Shown one piece after another: positions 8,091 to 17,172 of a stretch of 39,154 nucleotides of DNA (positions are counted from its first letter, which is position 1; each line of letters opens with the position of its first letter). The stretch spans positions 1-39,154 of the forward strand of contig JAFLTB010000022.1 in assembly GCA_022510605.1 (NCBI GenBank), written 5' to 3'. Both the position numbers and the translations under genes were made by a program. Under the pieces are notes generated by a model. That model worked only from the letters and a program-made list of their open reading frames with translations. It was not told the DNA's origin and searched no databases. Source of the stretch: Lachnospiraceae bacterium. Its GTDB lineage: Bacteria > Bacillota > Clostridia > Lachnospirales > Lachnospiraceae.

Positions 8091-9794
8091 CTAATCAATA
8101 ATTGCAATCTCACCTACGTTCACTCCTATCTTTTTCCCCAGTTGAATCGCCCGATTCAGCTGCTCAACATATACCTCATGATATACATTTCTCTCATCAT
8201 CTACTTTCTCGGATATACTATATCCCATGATTTTTTGAAACCAGACCGTGTCTGCTTTGTATTTCTTAGCAAATTCAACAAAGGGCACCAGTTCACGCAC
8301 GTTTATTCTTTGAATACAGTAATTAAATCGCGTATCATATACAACTCCTTTTTCTCTGAGAGAAGCCAGCACTGCCAGGCTATCTAATAATTGCTTATAA
8401 CTGCCTCCCCTTCGAATTATAGAATATGTTTCCGTACATGCAGCATCAATGGAAATAGTCACCAGTATCCTATATTTCCGAGACAATTTTTTTATCAGTT
8501 CCTCATTTCTCCCCAATAATATTCCATTGGATTGAATAAGAATTTCTTCCAGGTTTGGCATAATAAACTCTTCTAAATGATTCAATATTTCCAAACATAC
8601 AGGACTATAAAATACTTCACCGCTTCCGTTTATCGTAAGTCTTTTTAAGTTTGTAAACTCATATTCTTTTAATTTTCTCAAAATATCCCACATTTTATCC
8701 TTTGTTTCCTGTGAAGGCCGGACATTAGTTTCACGACACATTCTGCATCGAAGATTACATTGATCATCAAAAGCAATATTCAATTCAGCAGGTCCACCTT
8801 CTATTTCCAGTGTATTCTCATCAATGATTTTGCGGTAGAATGGATCTGTTATTTCCTCCTTTTTAAGTAGTGAACCCGTCTTTATTACCGGACATCTTTC
8901 ACTATTACAAAAATAATAACTGCCATTTAAGATGGATTCTCGAACAAGTCTTGACATCGGGGAGTTCCAAAGTTCATCTATACCTTCTTTTTCCTGTATA
9001 TTTCCCACACTTAAATGATTTATGTACCAGGGGCAACACAGGTCCGCCGTGTTCAAATACAAATCCATGTGCATAAAAGGTCTCCAACAGAAATATTCTT
9101 TCATGCTCTTTTCACCAAATTCTAACTTCTCATATACATGTTTTTTGTTTTCTGTTTTAAGATAAATATAATCAGGATAAATAAAATGCGTGATAGGAAC
9201 AAAATCTATATTTGCACGAAAATCTCTTTCAATAAGCTGATTTTCTATATCCAGATGATTTTTCCCTGTAATCCAGAACACTTGATTCTCCTCAGGAGAG
9301 AATTTGTCGATTTCCTCTTCGGGAATCACCTGGATTGCGAAGTTTTTGGAAGCAGGCATTTTTTTAATTATTTCTGCAAAGGCTTTCACTTCATTTACAT
9401 TGCTATCTCCTATAATTATAATATTTCTATTCTTATAACAATTCCATAAGTCTTTCCATTCATCGTCACAGCATGAATGCGCATTGTAAATTAAATAATC
9501 TCCTTGCCCTTCTAACTGTGACTTAATTTCTTCGTAATACTGACTGGCAATCAAAACGCATATGTCACTTTCATCCATGGTATTCAGCACTTCCGGTCCC
9601 TTTATTTCATATTTGTTCAGAAAATAAAAACCCCATCGTTCTTTATTATTATCCAGACAAAACGCAATCTGATCAGTAATATCCAGAATATCCAGCCAAT
9701 GCCATAACTTCTGAGCACCTGACCCTGTCCCAAATACAACGACCTTCTTGCCTTTTGTAATTTCTTTTAATCCCACCAGATCATGTATTGTCAT
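8091..9794 (-). CDS. Radical SAM protein with SPASM-like domain before the rSAM core (rSAM-1)
   Basis: 567 residues in three parts. Residues 1-125 form a Rossmann-like domain (KKVVVFGTGSGAQKL at 16-30). Residues about 230-305 carry a SPASM-type cysteine pattern (Cys236, Cys253, Cys254, Cys296, Cys301) with the typical S-V-G-N-I and D-E-L-W-N-S-P spacing. Residues 335-567 form the radical SAM core with CNLRCRMC (Cys346, Cys350, Cys353). SPASM normally follows the core, so the order here is permuted. The start has AGGAGG nine bases upstream. The neighbours (glycosyltransferase, WecE, second rSAM) suggest a sugar-related reaction. The Rossmann-like front end resembles the one at the front of the adjacent glycosyltransferase-like protein. 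Confidence 0.78.
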   Translation of the reverse strand: MTIHDLVGLKEITKGKKVVVFGTGSGAQKLWHWLDILDITDQIAFCLDNNKERWGFYFLNKYEIKGPEVLNTMDESDICVLIASQYYEEIKSQLEGQGDYLIYNAHSCCDDEWKDLWNCYKNRNIIIIGDSNVNEVKAFAEIIKKMPASKNFAIQVIPEEEIDKFSPEENQVFWITGKNHLDIENQLIERDFRANIDFVPITHFIYPDYIYLKTENKKHVYEKLEFGEKSMKEYFCWRPFMHMDLYLNTADLCCPWYINHLSVGNIQEKEGIDELWNSPMSRLVRESILNGSYYFCNSERCPVIKTGSLLKKEEITDPFYRKIIDENTLEIEGGPAELNIAFDDQCNLRCRMCRETNVRPSQETKDKMWDILRKLKEYEFTNLKRLTINGSGEVFYSPVCLEILNHLEEFIMPNLEEILIQSNGILLGRNEELIKKLSRKYRILVTISIDAACTETYSIIRRGGSYKQLLDSLAVLASLREKGVVYDTRFNYCIQRINVRELVPFVEFAKKYKADTVWFQKIMGYSISEKVDDERNVYHEVYVEQLNRAIQLGKKIGVNVGEIAIID

Positions 9795-9832
9795 TACTTT
9801 TCCTCCTTTTTTCTATCGGAATTTTCTCTGAC

Positions 9833-11761
9833 TTATATTTCAAAATAAAAATCACGGATCTCCATCTTTGACACTTCCTCGACGATTTGGTACAACACCT
9901 CTGCCCATTCTTCGTGAGGATGTTTTTTTTCTATGTTCAGTTGCATCTCCTGTTTGGTTCGAACTAATATCTCATGATCCTCATATAATTTTTCAATATA
10001 CTCACATAACTCCTTATAACTGCCTTCTACCAGCCAATGCCTGTCTATCCAATTCGATGCAGCCCCTATATTTAATGAGGCAACGGCAACCCCCTCCTGC
10101 ATGGCAGACACCATCGAAAATCCGCCTCCCATCCGGTCAGGATTCAGATATACATCACAGAGATGATATAATGCAACCAGATCTTCTTCAAAGGGAAGTA
10201 TCCGAACCTTATCATAAGCTGCCATATCTTCTGAAAAATGTTTGGACACACTGGTATCTCCAACTAAGACCCAGTACATGTCTCTCTTTTTTTCCAACAG
10301 AGGCATGATTATATCCACCAAAGACGATGTTATCTCCATGCCCAGTCTGGTACCTGGAGTTATCAGTACAAAACTGTCTTCTGGTATTTGAAGTTTTTCT
10401 TCCTTGTTATAAACTACCGTTGCTTCTTTTTTCACTTCTAGAAGTGGAAGTTCAACACGATATGAATCAATTTCCCTGTTATATTCAAAAGAGCACATCA
10501 TAGTCTTATGAAAAAAACTTGAGGACGTACACGTTCTCACCGGATAATTAAATACCGGATAATGCTGATATAATATTGCGGATACCGGACACAGTTCATC
10601 TGTTGCATCAATGATGCATCCCGGTTGGAACTCATTAACCCGAATTATCACTTGATCCAACAAGTCTTTGGCAGTATGCTCCTCCACACACTCATATTTC
10701 ACCTCATCATCCAGCCATTTTCTGTTTTTTTTAAGATTTACTTTGGTAGGTATCCGGTAATAATCCTCCGACGTTGACAAAAAACCGAAACATTGCTCTG
10801 CAGGAGGGAAAATAATAAACATATGAATTTTCTTCCCTTTTCTGCTTAGCGTATTTGCCACCTCACGCCAGACCATAGAAGAGGCTGAATTCTGATCTAA
10901 CAGCGCAGGTACCAGCATTGCTACCCTGTCCGGATTTTCCCTGTAATCGCCAAAATCATACTGTTTCCTGCTACAATAGTAATCAACGATTTTCTCACCT
11001 AATTTCCTTCTATCTTTTCCCAGGTCTTTATATAAAATTTTCTTCTGGTTCAACTCCATGTAAGCAGTATTTCCGAACAACATATAAGCCCACTCATACT
11101 GCTCCTCCGGAAGTTCATTGATACTGCGCATAAGCTTTTCCATATCCACAGCATCTAATGCCTGTAGTTCAAATAAATACTTTCCGAGCATAATACGAGT
11201 ATCCAATGACGGATAATGATTAAACTCGCATTTTATCCTGGCTATGAATTTCTCCTTTTCCGATAATAAAGAAAAATATAACTTCATCCAATAGTAAAAC
11301 TGGACACTTAGTTCCACTTCTCCTTTTTTCAGATTCTCATCTGCTTTCACCAGCTGCCTAAACGCCGTATCCACATCATCAATCATACGATATTCCTGCT
11401 CACCATCATAAAAACTTTCCTCCAGGAAAATAATCCTGTCATTCTCGATTTCATGATTCATGAGATAATCCGTCATGACATTTTTCGTTTCCCGGTTTGA
11501 AGTGGCCAGAAAGATGAAATCATACCCCTTTTTTTCAAAGAGCCATTCCGGTTTATAAACCTCACAGTTTATATCGTCATTTTGCAAATACGCCTTTATT
11601 TTTTCCCCCTGCTGGTCGGCAAAAGCAACTACCTGAGCAAAATTTCTGTCCAGAATCTGTTTATACAGAGTTTTCCCTGTTTGGCTTGCTCCGTATATAA
11701 CAATCTTTTTATTTTTACATCTCTTGTCCAGGAAAAATCTGCGACCTAGCTGCTGTTCCAT
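9833..11761 (-). CDS. Large glycosyltransferase-like protein, candidate protein glycosyltransferase
   Basis: 642 residues. The N-terminus (about 14-120) is a Rossmann-like domain beginning KKIVIYGASQTGKTLYKQIL. The middle is a helical region without clear repeats. The C-terminal half looks like a GT-B fold glycosyltransferase, with IPEDSFVLITPGTRLG near the start of the sugar-nucleotide domain and LNPDRMGGGFSMVSAMQEG at about 535-560 resembling the donor-binding E-x7-E/PD region of GT4/GT41 enzymes. The ATG at 11761 has AGGAGG seven bases upstream, ten bases after the preceding ligase. No membrane segment is seen, so a cytoplasmic enzyme acting on a protein such as flagellin is plausible. It is the only glycosyltransferase in the window. 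Confidence 0.68.
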   Translation of the reverse strand: MEQQLGRRFFLDKRCKNKKIVIYGASQTGKTLYKQILDRNFAQVVAFADQQGEKIKAYLQNDDINCEVYKPEWLFEKKGYDFIFLATSNRETKNVMTDYLMNHEIENDRIIFLEESFYDGEQEYRMIDDVDTAFRQLVKADENLKKGEVELSVQFYYWMKLYFSLLSEKEKFIARIKCEFNHYPSLDTRIMLGKYLFELQALDAVDMEKLMRSINELPEEQYEWAYMLFGNTAYMELNQKKILYKDLGKDRRKLGEKIVDYYCSRKQYDFGDYRENPDRVAMLVPALLDQNSASSMVWREVANTLSRKGKKIHMFIIFPPAEQCFGFLSTSEDYYRIPTKVNLKKNRKWLDDEVKYECVEEHTAKDLLDQVIIRVNEFQPGCIIDATDELCPVSAILYQHYPVFNYPVRTCTSSSFFHKTMMCSFEYNREIDSYRVELPLLEVKKEATVVYNKEEKLQIPEDSFVLITPGTRLGMEITSSLVDIIMPLLEKKRDMYWVLVGDTSVSKHFSEDMAAYDKVRILPFEEDLVALYHLCDVYLNPDRMGGGFSMVSAMQEGVAVASLNIGAASNWIDRHWLVEGSYKELCEYIEKLYEDHEILVRTKQEMQLNIEKKHPHEEWAEVLYQIVEEVSKMEIRDFYFEI

Positions 11762-11771
11762 CTTGTGCCTC

Positions 11772-13172
11772 CTATTCCTCCAATTCGTTATACTGCTTCT
11801 TCCCCGAATCATTCTTCGGAATCTCGTCTATTTTTCTTATTTCAAAAGCCCGGCTATTCAAGGCAGTTTTTTCAGACAGGAAATCACGCACTGCCTGAAC
11901 CGGTGCATGGCCGGCAATATAAATCCGCATATGGTCGTCGCTGCCGACACAGGCGCACTCGACATTTTCGAAATGTCCCTCTATCATCCGCTCACATTCA
12001 TCCAGATTGACACGATTGCCATATATTTTCAAAAATCGTTTCTTTCGGCCAACGATGGTATAATAACCGTCCTCATCGAACTGTGCCATATCTCCGGTTT
12101 CAAGCACGCCTTGACGCTCATCTCCCCTTTGCAGGTCGTCCTGACATTCCGCATAACCCAGGGTCACATTAGCGCCTTCATAGACAAGTTCCCCCGTCAC
12201 ATAAGGAGTCTGTATACGGTTCCCATCCACATCGATAAGATGAAACTTTCCTCCCGGAATCGCAATTCCCATACTTCCATATTTCTCAATGGATTTTTCA
12301 TATGGCAGATACGACATTCTGGCAGTTGCCTCCGTCTGCCCATACATCACATAGAAGCGCAGTCCCTTTTCCTTAGCAAACTCAGCAAACTCCCGATGGA
12401 GTTCCGGTAATAGCTTACCTCCCGCCTGGGTCATATAGCGGAGAGAAGGGAGTTCCATCTTAAAAAAATGTATCTTTTTTAAGATTTCATATGTATAAGG
12501 CACCCCTACAATAGAGGTTGCTTTTTCTTTCCTGAAAAAATCCCAAAAGGACTTCTGTGCATAACTTGCTTTCGTCATGAGCATCGTCGCACCGATGAGA
12601 AGATGGCTCTGAATCACCGAAAGTCCATAGGTATAGTTCATAGGAAGCATGGTGATGGCCCGCTCTGTCTCATCAAGTTCAAGATATTCTGCTATGGAAC
12701 CGGCATTGGCACTTATATTATCATAGGACTGTCTCACCAGTTTGGGACTTCCTGTGGAGCCGGATGTCGTCAGAAGCAGCGCCAGCGAGGGGTCCATCTC
12801 CACGATCTCCTTTGAACAGGAAAGCAATACATAACCGTATCGCTTTAACACACACTCTCCCTCAAAATGTTCTGCAAGACCTTCCGGCACCCACAAATAA
12901 TTGGGAGCATAGGTATCCAGTAAATAAGTAAGAAGTTCCCTGTCCATCTGTGCCCCCAGAAGAAGGGGAACCATACGTCCTGATAAAAACGCCACATAAC
13001 CAGAGAGTGCTCCTACCACATTTTCGCAGAGTGAAAACACCAGAGAACGTTCCGGAATACACTCTGCTACCTCATGACAGAAGTCCACTAATTGACCATA
13101 AGTCAACTCTTTTCCGTCCTCCTGTATAGCAGCTAACTGCTCACGCTTCTTTTCATCTATATTTAGAAACAT
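11772..13172 (-). CDS. AMP-forming acyl ligase (short type, AMP-466)
   Basis: 466-residue ANL-superfamily enzyme that activates a carboxylic acid as the adenylate and passes it to CoA or an ACP. The ATP loop TSGSTGSPKLV is at about 136-146. YGQTEATARMS, the TGD-x-A-Q-F-D-E-D-G-Y-Y hinge region and the C-terminal lysine in NDSGKKQY are intact. The position matching the NRPS A4 motif reads PMNYTYGLS without the Asp that binds an amino group, so a plain acid rather than an amino acid is likely. GGGGAGG overlapping the transketolase stop sets the start. It lies between transketolase and the glycosyltransferase; the ACP partner is not obvious. Confidence 0.85.
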   Translation of the reverse strand: MFLNIDEKKREQLAAIQEDGKELTYGQLVDFCHEVAECIPERSLVFSLCENVVGALSGYVAFLSGRMVPLLLGAQMDRELLTYLLDTYAPNYLWVPEGLAEHFEGECVLKRYGYVLLSCSKEIVEMDPSLALLLTTSGSTGSPKLVRQSYDNISANAGSIAEYLELDETERAITMLPMNYTYGLSVIQSHLLIGATMLMTKASYAQKSFWDFFRKEKATSIVGVPYTYEILKKIHFFKMELPSLRYMTQAGGKLLPELHREFAEFAKEKGLRFYVMYGQTEATARMSYLPYEKSIEKYGSMGIAIPGGKFHLIDVDGNRIQTPYVTGELVYEGANVTLGYAECQDDLQRGDERQGVLETGDMAQFDEDGYYTIVGRKKRFLKIYGNRVNLDECERMIEGHFENVECACVGSDDHMRIYIAGHAPVQAVRDFLSEKTALNSRAFEIRKIDEIPKNDSGKKQYNELEE

Positions 13173-13174
13173 AA

Positions 13175-15118
13175 CTAGTCCTCCCCTTTGCAGGAATAGT
13201 GATTGTAAATCTCTTCTGCAATCTGTGATGCTGTCAATCCGTATTTCTCCAGTAAATTCTGATATTCACCACCGTGTCCATAGGCATCCGGCAAACCGAG
13301 AACCAACAATTCAGGTGTATCTGGAGCTTCTGCCAGAACCTCCGCAACTGCCGTTCCCAAACCACCGCAAACACTATGTTCCTCCACTGTCACCATCAGT
13401 CCTGCGTATTCCGATGACTTTCTGATTCTTTCCCTGTCAATTGGTTTGATCGTATGCATATTGAGCACTTCCGTCTCTATATTCTTTTCTCCTAATATCT
13501 CAGCCGCTTTCCCTGCCACATGAACCATAGTACCTGTTGCAATAATCGTAACACAATCTTCAATGTGTGCCGCTTCTTTTACCACAATTGCTCTGCCAAT
13601 TTCAAATTCATAATCCTCCTGATAGACAACCGGACAGCCTCCGCCCCCTGTCAATCTGATATACACAGAATCCGGATAACTCAAGGCCGCATGTATTGCT
13701 TTTCCCACTTCTCCTGCATCTGCCGGTGAAATGACCGCTATATTAGAAATTGACCGCAATACTCCCACATCTTCAAAACAGCAGTGGGTATTTCCCAATG
13801 TCCCTAAAGAAAGACCACTTGCCAGACCAACCATAATAACTTTATTCTTCATATATCCAAGATTCACACGAATCTGTTCTAAGCAGCGCATGCTTTGAAA
13901 GGGGGCAAAGGTACAGGTAATAACAGTATATCCCATGCTTGACAGACCGGTAGCGATTCCCATCATATTTTGTTCCGCAATTCCTATATCCAGAAACTGT
14001 TCCGGCAAACTTTTTATATAACGCTCTAAACCGGCAGATGTGCTTACGTCTGCTGTTAAGACCATAATTTTATCATTTTTCTGGGCTTCATCCAAAGCGG
14101 CCAATCCAAATGCTACTCTCTGACCAAGTAAAGACCATCTTCGTATAATCTGCTTCGATAATAAAAATGGTTCTGGCTCTACGCAATTTTTCACACTGTC
14201 TTCATCCATTACCTCAAATTCTTTTTCATCCCAGAGCCTGAGCTGATTCTCTATGTACTCTGTTTCCGGTTTCCTGCCAAGTTCCTGCATTCCTGATTCA
14301 TACAGTTCTTTTGTGACTACAGCATGATGCCAATCATTGTTAGAGGCAGAAAAAGAAAAGCCATACCCCTTGATCGTATCTGCTATAATGGCAAGAGGTT
14401 TCCCCGATGGAATATCTTTTGTAAAGGCATGATACAACTGTTCCACATCATGTCCATCCACTTCCCGGGTCTCCCATCCGAAACTTTGCAGTTTCGCTGC
14501 TGCATTCCCGATATCCATAATATTCTCTGTATTACCACCTAATTGAAAATGATTGCGGTCAATAATGGCAACGATATTATCTAATTGGTACTGTGCCGCA
14601 GACATAAAGGCTTCCCAGACAGAGCCTTCATTACACTCACCATCTCCCATTAATACATAAACCTTTGAATTCTTACTCTGCTTTTTCAGTGACAGAGCAA
14701 CTCCTACTCCAATCGAAATTCCCTGTCCCAAGCTTCCGGTAGAATACTCAATTCCTTTTTTTACATTTTTTATAGGATGCCCTAATAAGAAACTGCCATC
14801 TTTTTCAATACTGCACAACTCTTCTTTAGAAATATAACCGCATTCGTGTAATGCCGCATAATATCCTAAGACACCATGCCCCTTACTCAAAATAAATCGA
14901 TCCCGCTCTTCCCACTCAGGATGCTCCGGATCAATATCCATCACCGCACCATATAATACGGCCAAAATGTCAATGCTTGATACTCCACCTCCAAAGTGAA
15001 CTGCCTTTGCCCCCGCACTATATCCCATCATAAGTGCGTCAGCCCTCATAGAGACTGCCATATCGGCAACATTTTTTAACAGTTCATCTTCTTGTATATT
15101 AATCCGTTCTCTTTTCAA
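13175..15118 (-). CDS. Full-length transketolase
   Basis: 647 residues with both halves in one chain. The N-terminal thiamine-diphosphate domain has GDG (158-160) and the paired Asn189, with GECNEGSVWEA between. The pyrimidine domain has the catalytic Glu382 in GIAEQNM, and a C-terminal transketolase domain follows. The start is a TTG at 15118, with GGAGG nine bases upstream and no in-frame ATG near. The enzyme moves a two-carbon ketol unit between sugars or onto an aldehyde. Its place directly after a KASIII pair and in a cluster with two aldehyde-forming LuxC/LuxE pairs suggests a biosynthetic use, either supplying an unusual ketose or extending an aldehyde by two carbons (inference). A housekeeping copy stranded here is less likely but cannot be excluded. 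Confidence 0.85.
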   Translation of the reverse strand: MKRERINIQEDELLKNVADMAVSMRADALMMGYSAGAKAVHFGGGVSSIDILAVLYGAVMDIDPEHPEWEERDRFILSKGHGVLGYYAALHECGYISKEELCSIEKDGSFLLGHPIKNVKKGIEYSTGSLGQGISIGVGVALSLKKQSKNSKVYVLMGDGECNEGSVWEAFMSAAQYQLDNIVAIIDRNHFQLGGNTENIMDIGNAAAKLQSFGWETREVDGHDVEQLYHAFTKDIPSGKPLAIIADTIKGYGFSFSASNNDWHHAVVTKELYESGMQELGRKPETEYIENQLRLWDEKEFEVMDEDSVKNCVEPEPFLLSKQIIRRWSLLGQRVAFGLAALDEAQKNDKIMVLTADVSTSAGLERYIKSLPEQFLDIGIAEQNMMGIATGLSSMGYTVITCTFAPFQSMRCLEQIRVNLGYMKNKVIMVGLASGLSLGTLGNTHCCFEDVGVLRSISNIAVISPADAGEVGKAIHAALSYPDSVYIRLTGGGGCPVVYQEDYEFEIGRAIVVKEAAHIEDCVTIIATGTMVHVAGKAAEILGEKNIETEVLNMHTIKPIDRERIRKSSEYAGLMVTVEEHSVCGGLGTAVAEVLAEAPDTPELLVLGLPDAYGHGGEYQNLLEKYGLTASQIAEEIYNHYSCKGED

Positions 15119-15164
15119 TTCAACATTCCTCCATTAGCCCTTAAAATCTGTATGATAATTCCCC

Positions 15165-15875
15165 CTATACAGTAAAGTAAGCAGCTGTAATCGAACCACC
15201 TGCACCACATCCAAAACAAGCAAAGCATTCACTGTCCCAATCATCCGAATACTTTTTTTGTATGATTTCTTTCGGAACCAGCACCGGGGAATCCGAAAGT
15301 TCCTCCGCTGCCATATTCTTCTGCGGGCAAATCAGACATGTAATGTCTCTCTGTCTGGTCTGTTCTTCAAATTCCGGGACCGATACATCTATAACCTTTT
15401 TATACCTCTCCCTGTCAAATTCCAATTCCTTGCTCCATCTGCTCCGATATGCGATATCCCAATCCCTGGGATTACTTTTGTGAACAAACTCAATCTTCAT
15501 CCCCGGTGTACTGCCAATGCGTGCCGCCGATGCACGATTGCAATCTCCCGCAATGACCAGCGCCTCTGCCTCTTTGCCATAAGGAATCAAAAGACCAATC
15601 GCTGTTTCCAGCGCCGTAAGAAAACCATCGGCTCCCAGATTGATATCATATACCATGCAATATTGTGGCAGTTCCAACTCTTTATGAATAACAAAAGCAG
15701 TGGCAGGAAACAAAAAATCTTCCTCCTGCGTAACGAGAATCAACACACGGATATTTTCCTTTTGCGTATCAGCAAGTACCTTCTTTGCTGCCTCTGCGGA
15801 CACTTCTGATACTTTTCCCTCCATACCATCTGCCAGTGCAATATCTCTGATAGAATAATCACGATAAAGACTCAT
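15165..15875 (-). CDS. KASIII-like protein without catalytic residues (pseudo-KASIII)
   Basis: 236 residues, about 100 shorter than the other KASIIIs here. The region FPATAFVIHKELELP followed by VYDINLGADGF lines up with the active-site block of its neighbour (FDINLACSGF), but the nucleophilic cysteine is Ala82. The later block LICPQKNM matches FIHQAQKF, with the catalytic His replaced by Cys183. The loop that should carry the catalytic Asn is missing. The reading frame is intact, starts with an ATGA overlap on the active KASIII gene and has its own AGAGGG site, so it is probably translated in step with it. A structural partner, like the chain-length factor of type II polyketide synthases, is an attractive idea; early decay is the alternative. 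Confidence 0.78.
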   Translation of the reverse strand: MSLYRDYSIRDIALADGMEGKVSEVSAEAAKKVLADTQKENIRVLILVTQEEDFLFPATAFVIHKELELPQYCMVYDINLGADGFLTALETAIGLLIPYGKEAEALVIAGDCNRASAARIGSTPGMKIEFVHKSNPRDWDIAYRSRWSKELEFDRERYKKVIDVSVPEFEEQTRQRDITCLICPQKNMAAEELSDSPVLVPKEIIQKKYSDDWDSECFACFGCGAGGSITAAYFTV

Positions 15876-16894
15876 AGCATGCCCTCTTTTCCGTCCGGAT
15901 ATATCTGGTTACTGCGACAAACCTCAAAGTACGTATCCTTCGCTATATCAACTGTTGCACATCCCCAGGAGTGTCCGCCCCCAAAACCGCACATAAACAC
16001 TCTTGTCCTGTCATTTTCTGAAAATAACTTCGATGACTCACACATGGTAAGTGGAATCGAAGCACACCCTGTATTACCATACCGGTCATAAGTAACAGGA
16101 ATCTTTTCCGGAGCAATTTCCGCAAAACTTCCCACTTTATCCACAATAAATTTTTGTGCCTGATGAATAAAATAACAGGAAATCGTTTCCCGCTCCACCA
16201 GTGGGTGTCCCAAAAATTCCTGCACCGTGTCCACTACATCGGATATGGCAAAATTGAATACTGACATCCCGTCCATGATGAATTCGTGCTCCCCGTCCTC
16301 ACGAAGGATATCTGCATACCCTTTTCCGTCCGATTTCTGCAGACAGACCATGGGAAAGTTCTCTTCTTTTTCAATGGCAATAGCCGCACCGGCATCCCCA
16401 AACAAAATACGGGTGGCAGGGTCTCGCCCCGATACGGACTCCGAGGTGGTATCCGTCACAAGTAAAAGGGCCTTTGTCCCTTTATTGCGTCCCTGAAAAA
16501 ATCCTCCTATTGTCTGTAACCCTGCTACAAATCCCGAACACGCCAGATTGATATCAAAGATTAGACACTCTTCACCCAACTCCAGTTCTCTGCGGATAAA
16601 AAAGGCTGAAGAGGGAATCCCATAACTGGCATAAGAGGAAACAAACAGAAGACAGGAAATCTCAGTTGGTTTCCAACCAATATTCGAAAGCAGTTTTTTC
16701 GCCGATGTAATACAGAGATCCGCACCGCGTTGTCCCGGCACACACACCGGACGCTGACGGATTCCCGTTACACGAATCTGCTTCTTTATCGTCTTCTCAT
16801 CTTCGCCTACCGCATATTTCATATTATCTTCCAAATGATCCGGAACGGCAGAAACGATTCCCCTGATTTTCATATTTTCATATTTGCCAAGCAT
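15872..16894 (-). CDS. 3-oxoacyl-ACP synthase III (KASIII-A)
   Basis: 340-residue FabH-like condensing enzyme of the thiolase superfamily, which joins an acyl starter to malonyl-ACP. The full triad is present: Cys119 in NLACSGF, His244 in FIHQAQKF and Asn274 in RYGNTGCASIP. The N-terminus MLGKYENMKIRGI matches those of KASIII-B and KASIII-D, which supports the ATG at 16894. ACP-2 lies 19 bases upstream and an active SDR lies before that, giving a synthase-carrier-reductase set. Its last codons overlap the pseudo-KASIII start (ATGA), suggesting a complex of the two products. Confidence 0.92.
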   Translation of the reverse strand: MLGKYENMKIRGIVSAVPDHLEDNMKYAVGEDEKTIKKQIRVTGIRQRPVCVPGQRGADLCITSAKKLLSNIGWKPTEISCLLFVSSYASYGIPSSAFFIRRELELGEECLIFDINLACSGFVAGLQTIGGFFQGRNKGTKALLLVTDTTSESVSGRDPATRILFGDAGAAIAIEKEENFPMVCLQKSDGKGYADILREDGEHEFIMDGMSVFNFAISDVVDTVQEFLGHPLVERETISCYFIHQAQKFIVDKVGSFAEIAPEKIPVTYDRYGNTGCASIPLTMCESSKLFSENDRTRVFMCGFGGGHSWGCATVDIAKDTYFEVCRSNQIYPDGKEGML

Positions 16895-16913
16895 ATTAAC
16901 ATATCCTTACTGT

Positions 16914-17153
16914 TTAAAATTCAACGTCGTGGGCTTTCAGAACCTCCAGACCTTTGTTAAAAGAATCCAGACCGATAATCTCATCTGTCTCCAGCATGAC
17001 ATCAAAAGCATCCTCCAATGAGGCTACCAGATCCATATGTCCCACACTGTCCCACTCAGGAATCTGCTTAAATTGCAGATTTTCCACATCAAAGTCCTCT
17101 GATAAAGAGAACACCTCAATAAAAACATTTTTATAGGTTTCTAAGTTTGCCAT
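16914..17153 (-). CDS. Acyl carrier protein ACP-2
   Basis: 79-residue acidic protein with the phosphopantetheine site EWDSVGHMDL. The start at 17153 (MANLETYKN) has GGAGG upstream; the longer frame to 17192 would run into the preceding SDR. It resembles ACP-1 in the WDSVGHM motif and in ending with VEF. It lies between an SDR and KASIII-A and is the probable carrier of the product of that pair. Confidence 0.88.
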   Translation of the reverse strand: MANLETYKNVFIEVFSLSEDFDVENLQFKQIPEWDSVGHMDLVASLEDAFDVMLETDEIIGLDSFNKGLEVLKAHDVEF

Positions 17154-17172
17154 ATTGACCCTCCATTTCTTT

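Noticed and set aside
5972-9794. RiPP biosynthesis from the two radical SAM/SPASM proteins
   Set aside because: No small precursor peptide gene, leader-recognition domain, protease or exporter is visible. Gaps between these genes are under 40 bases.
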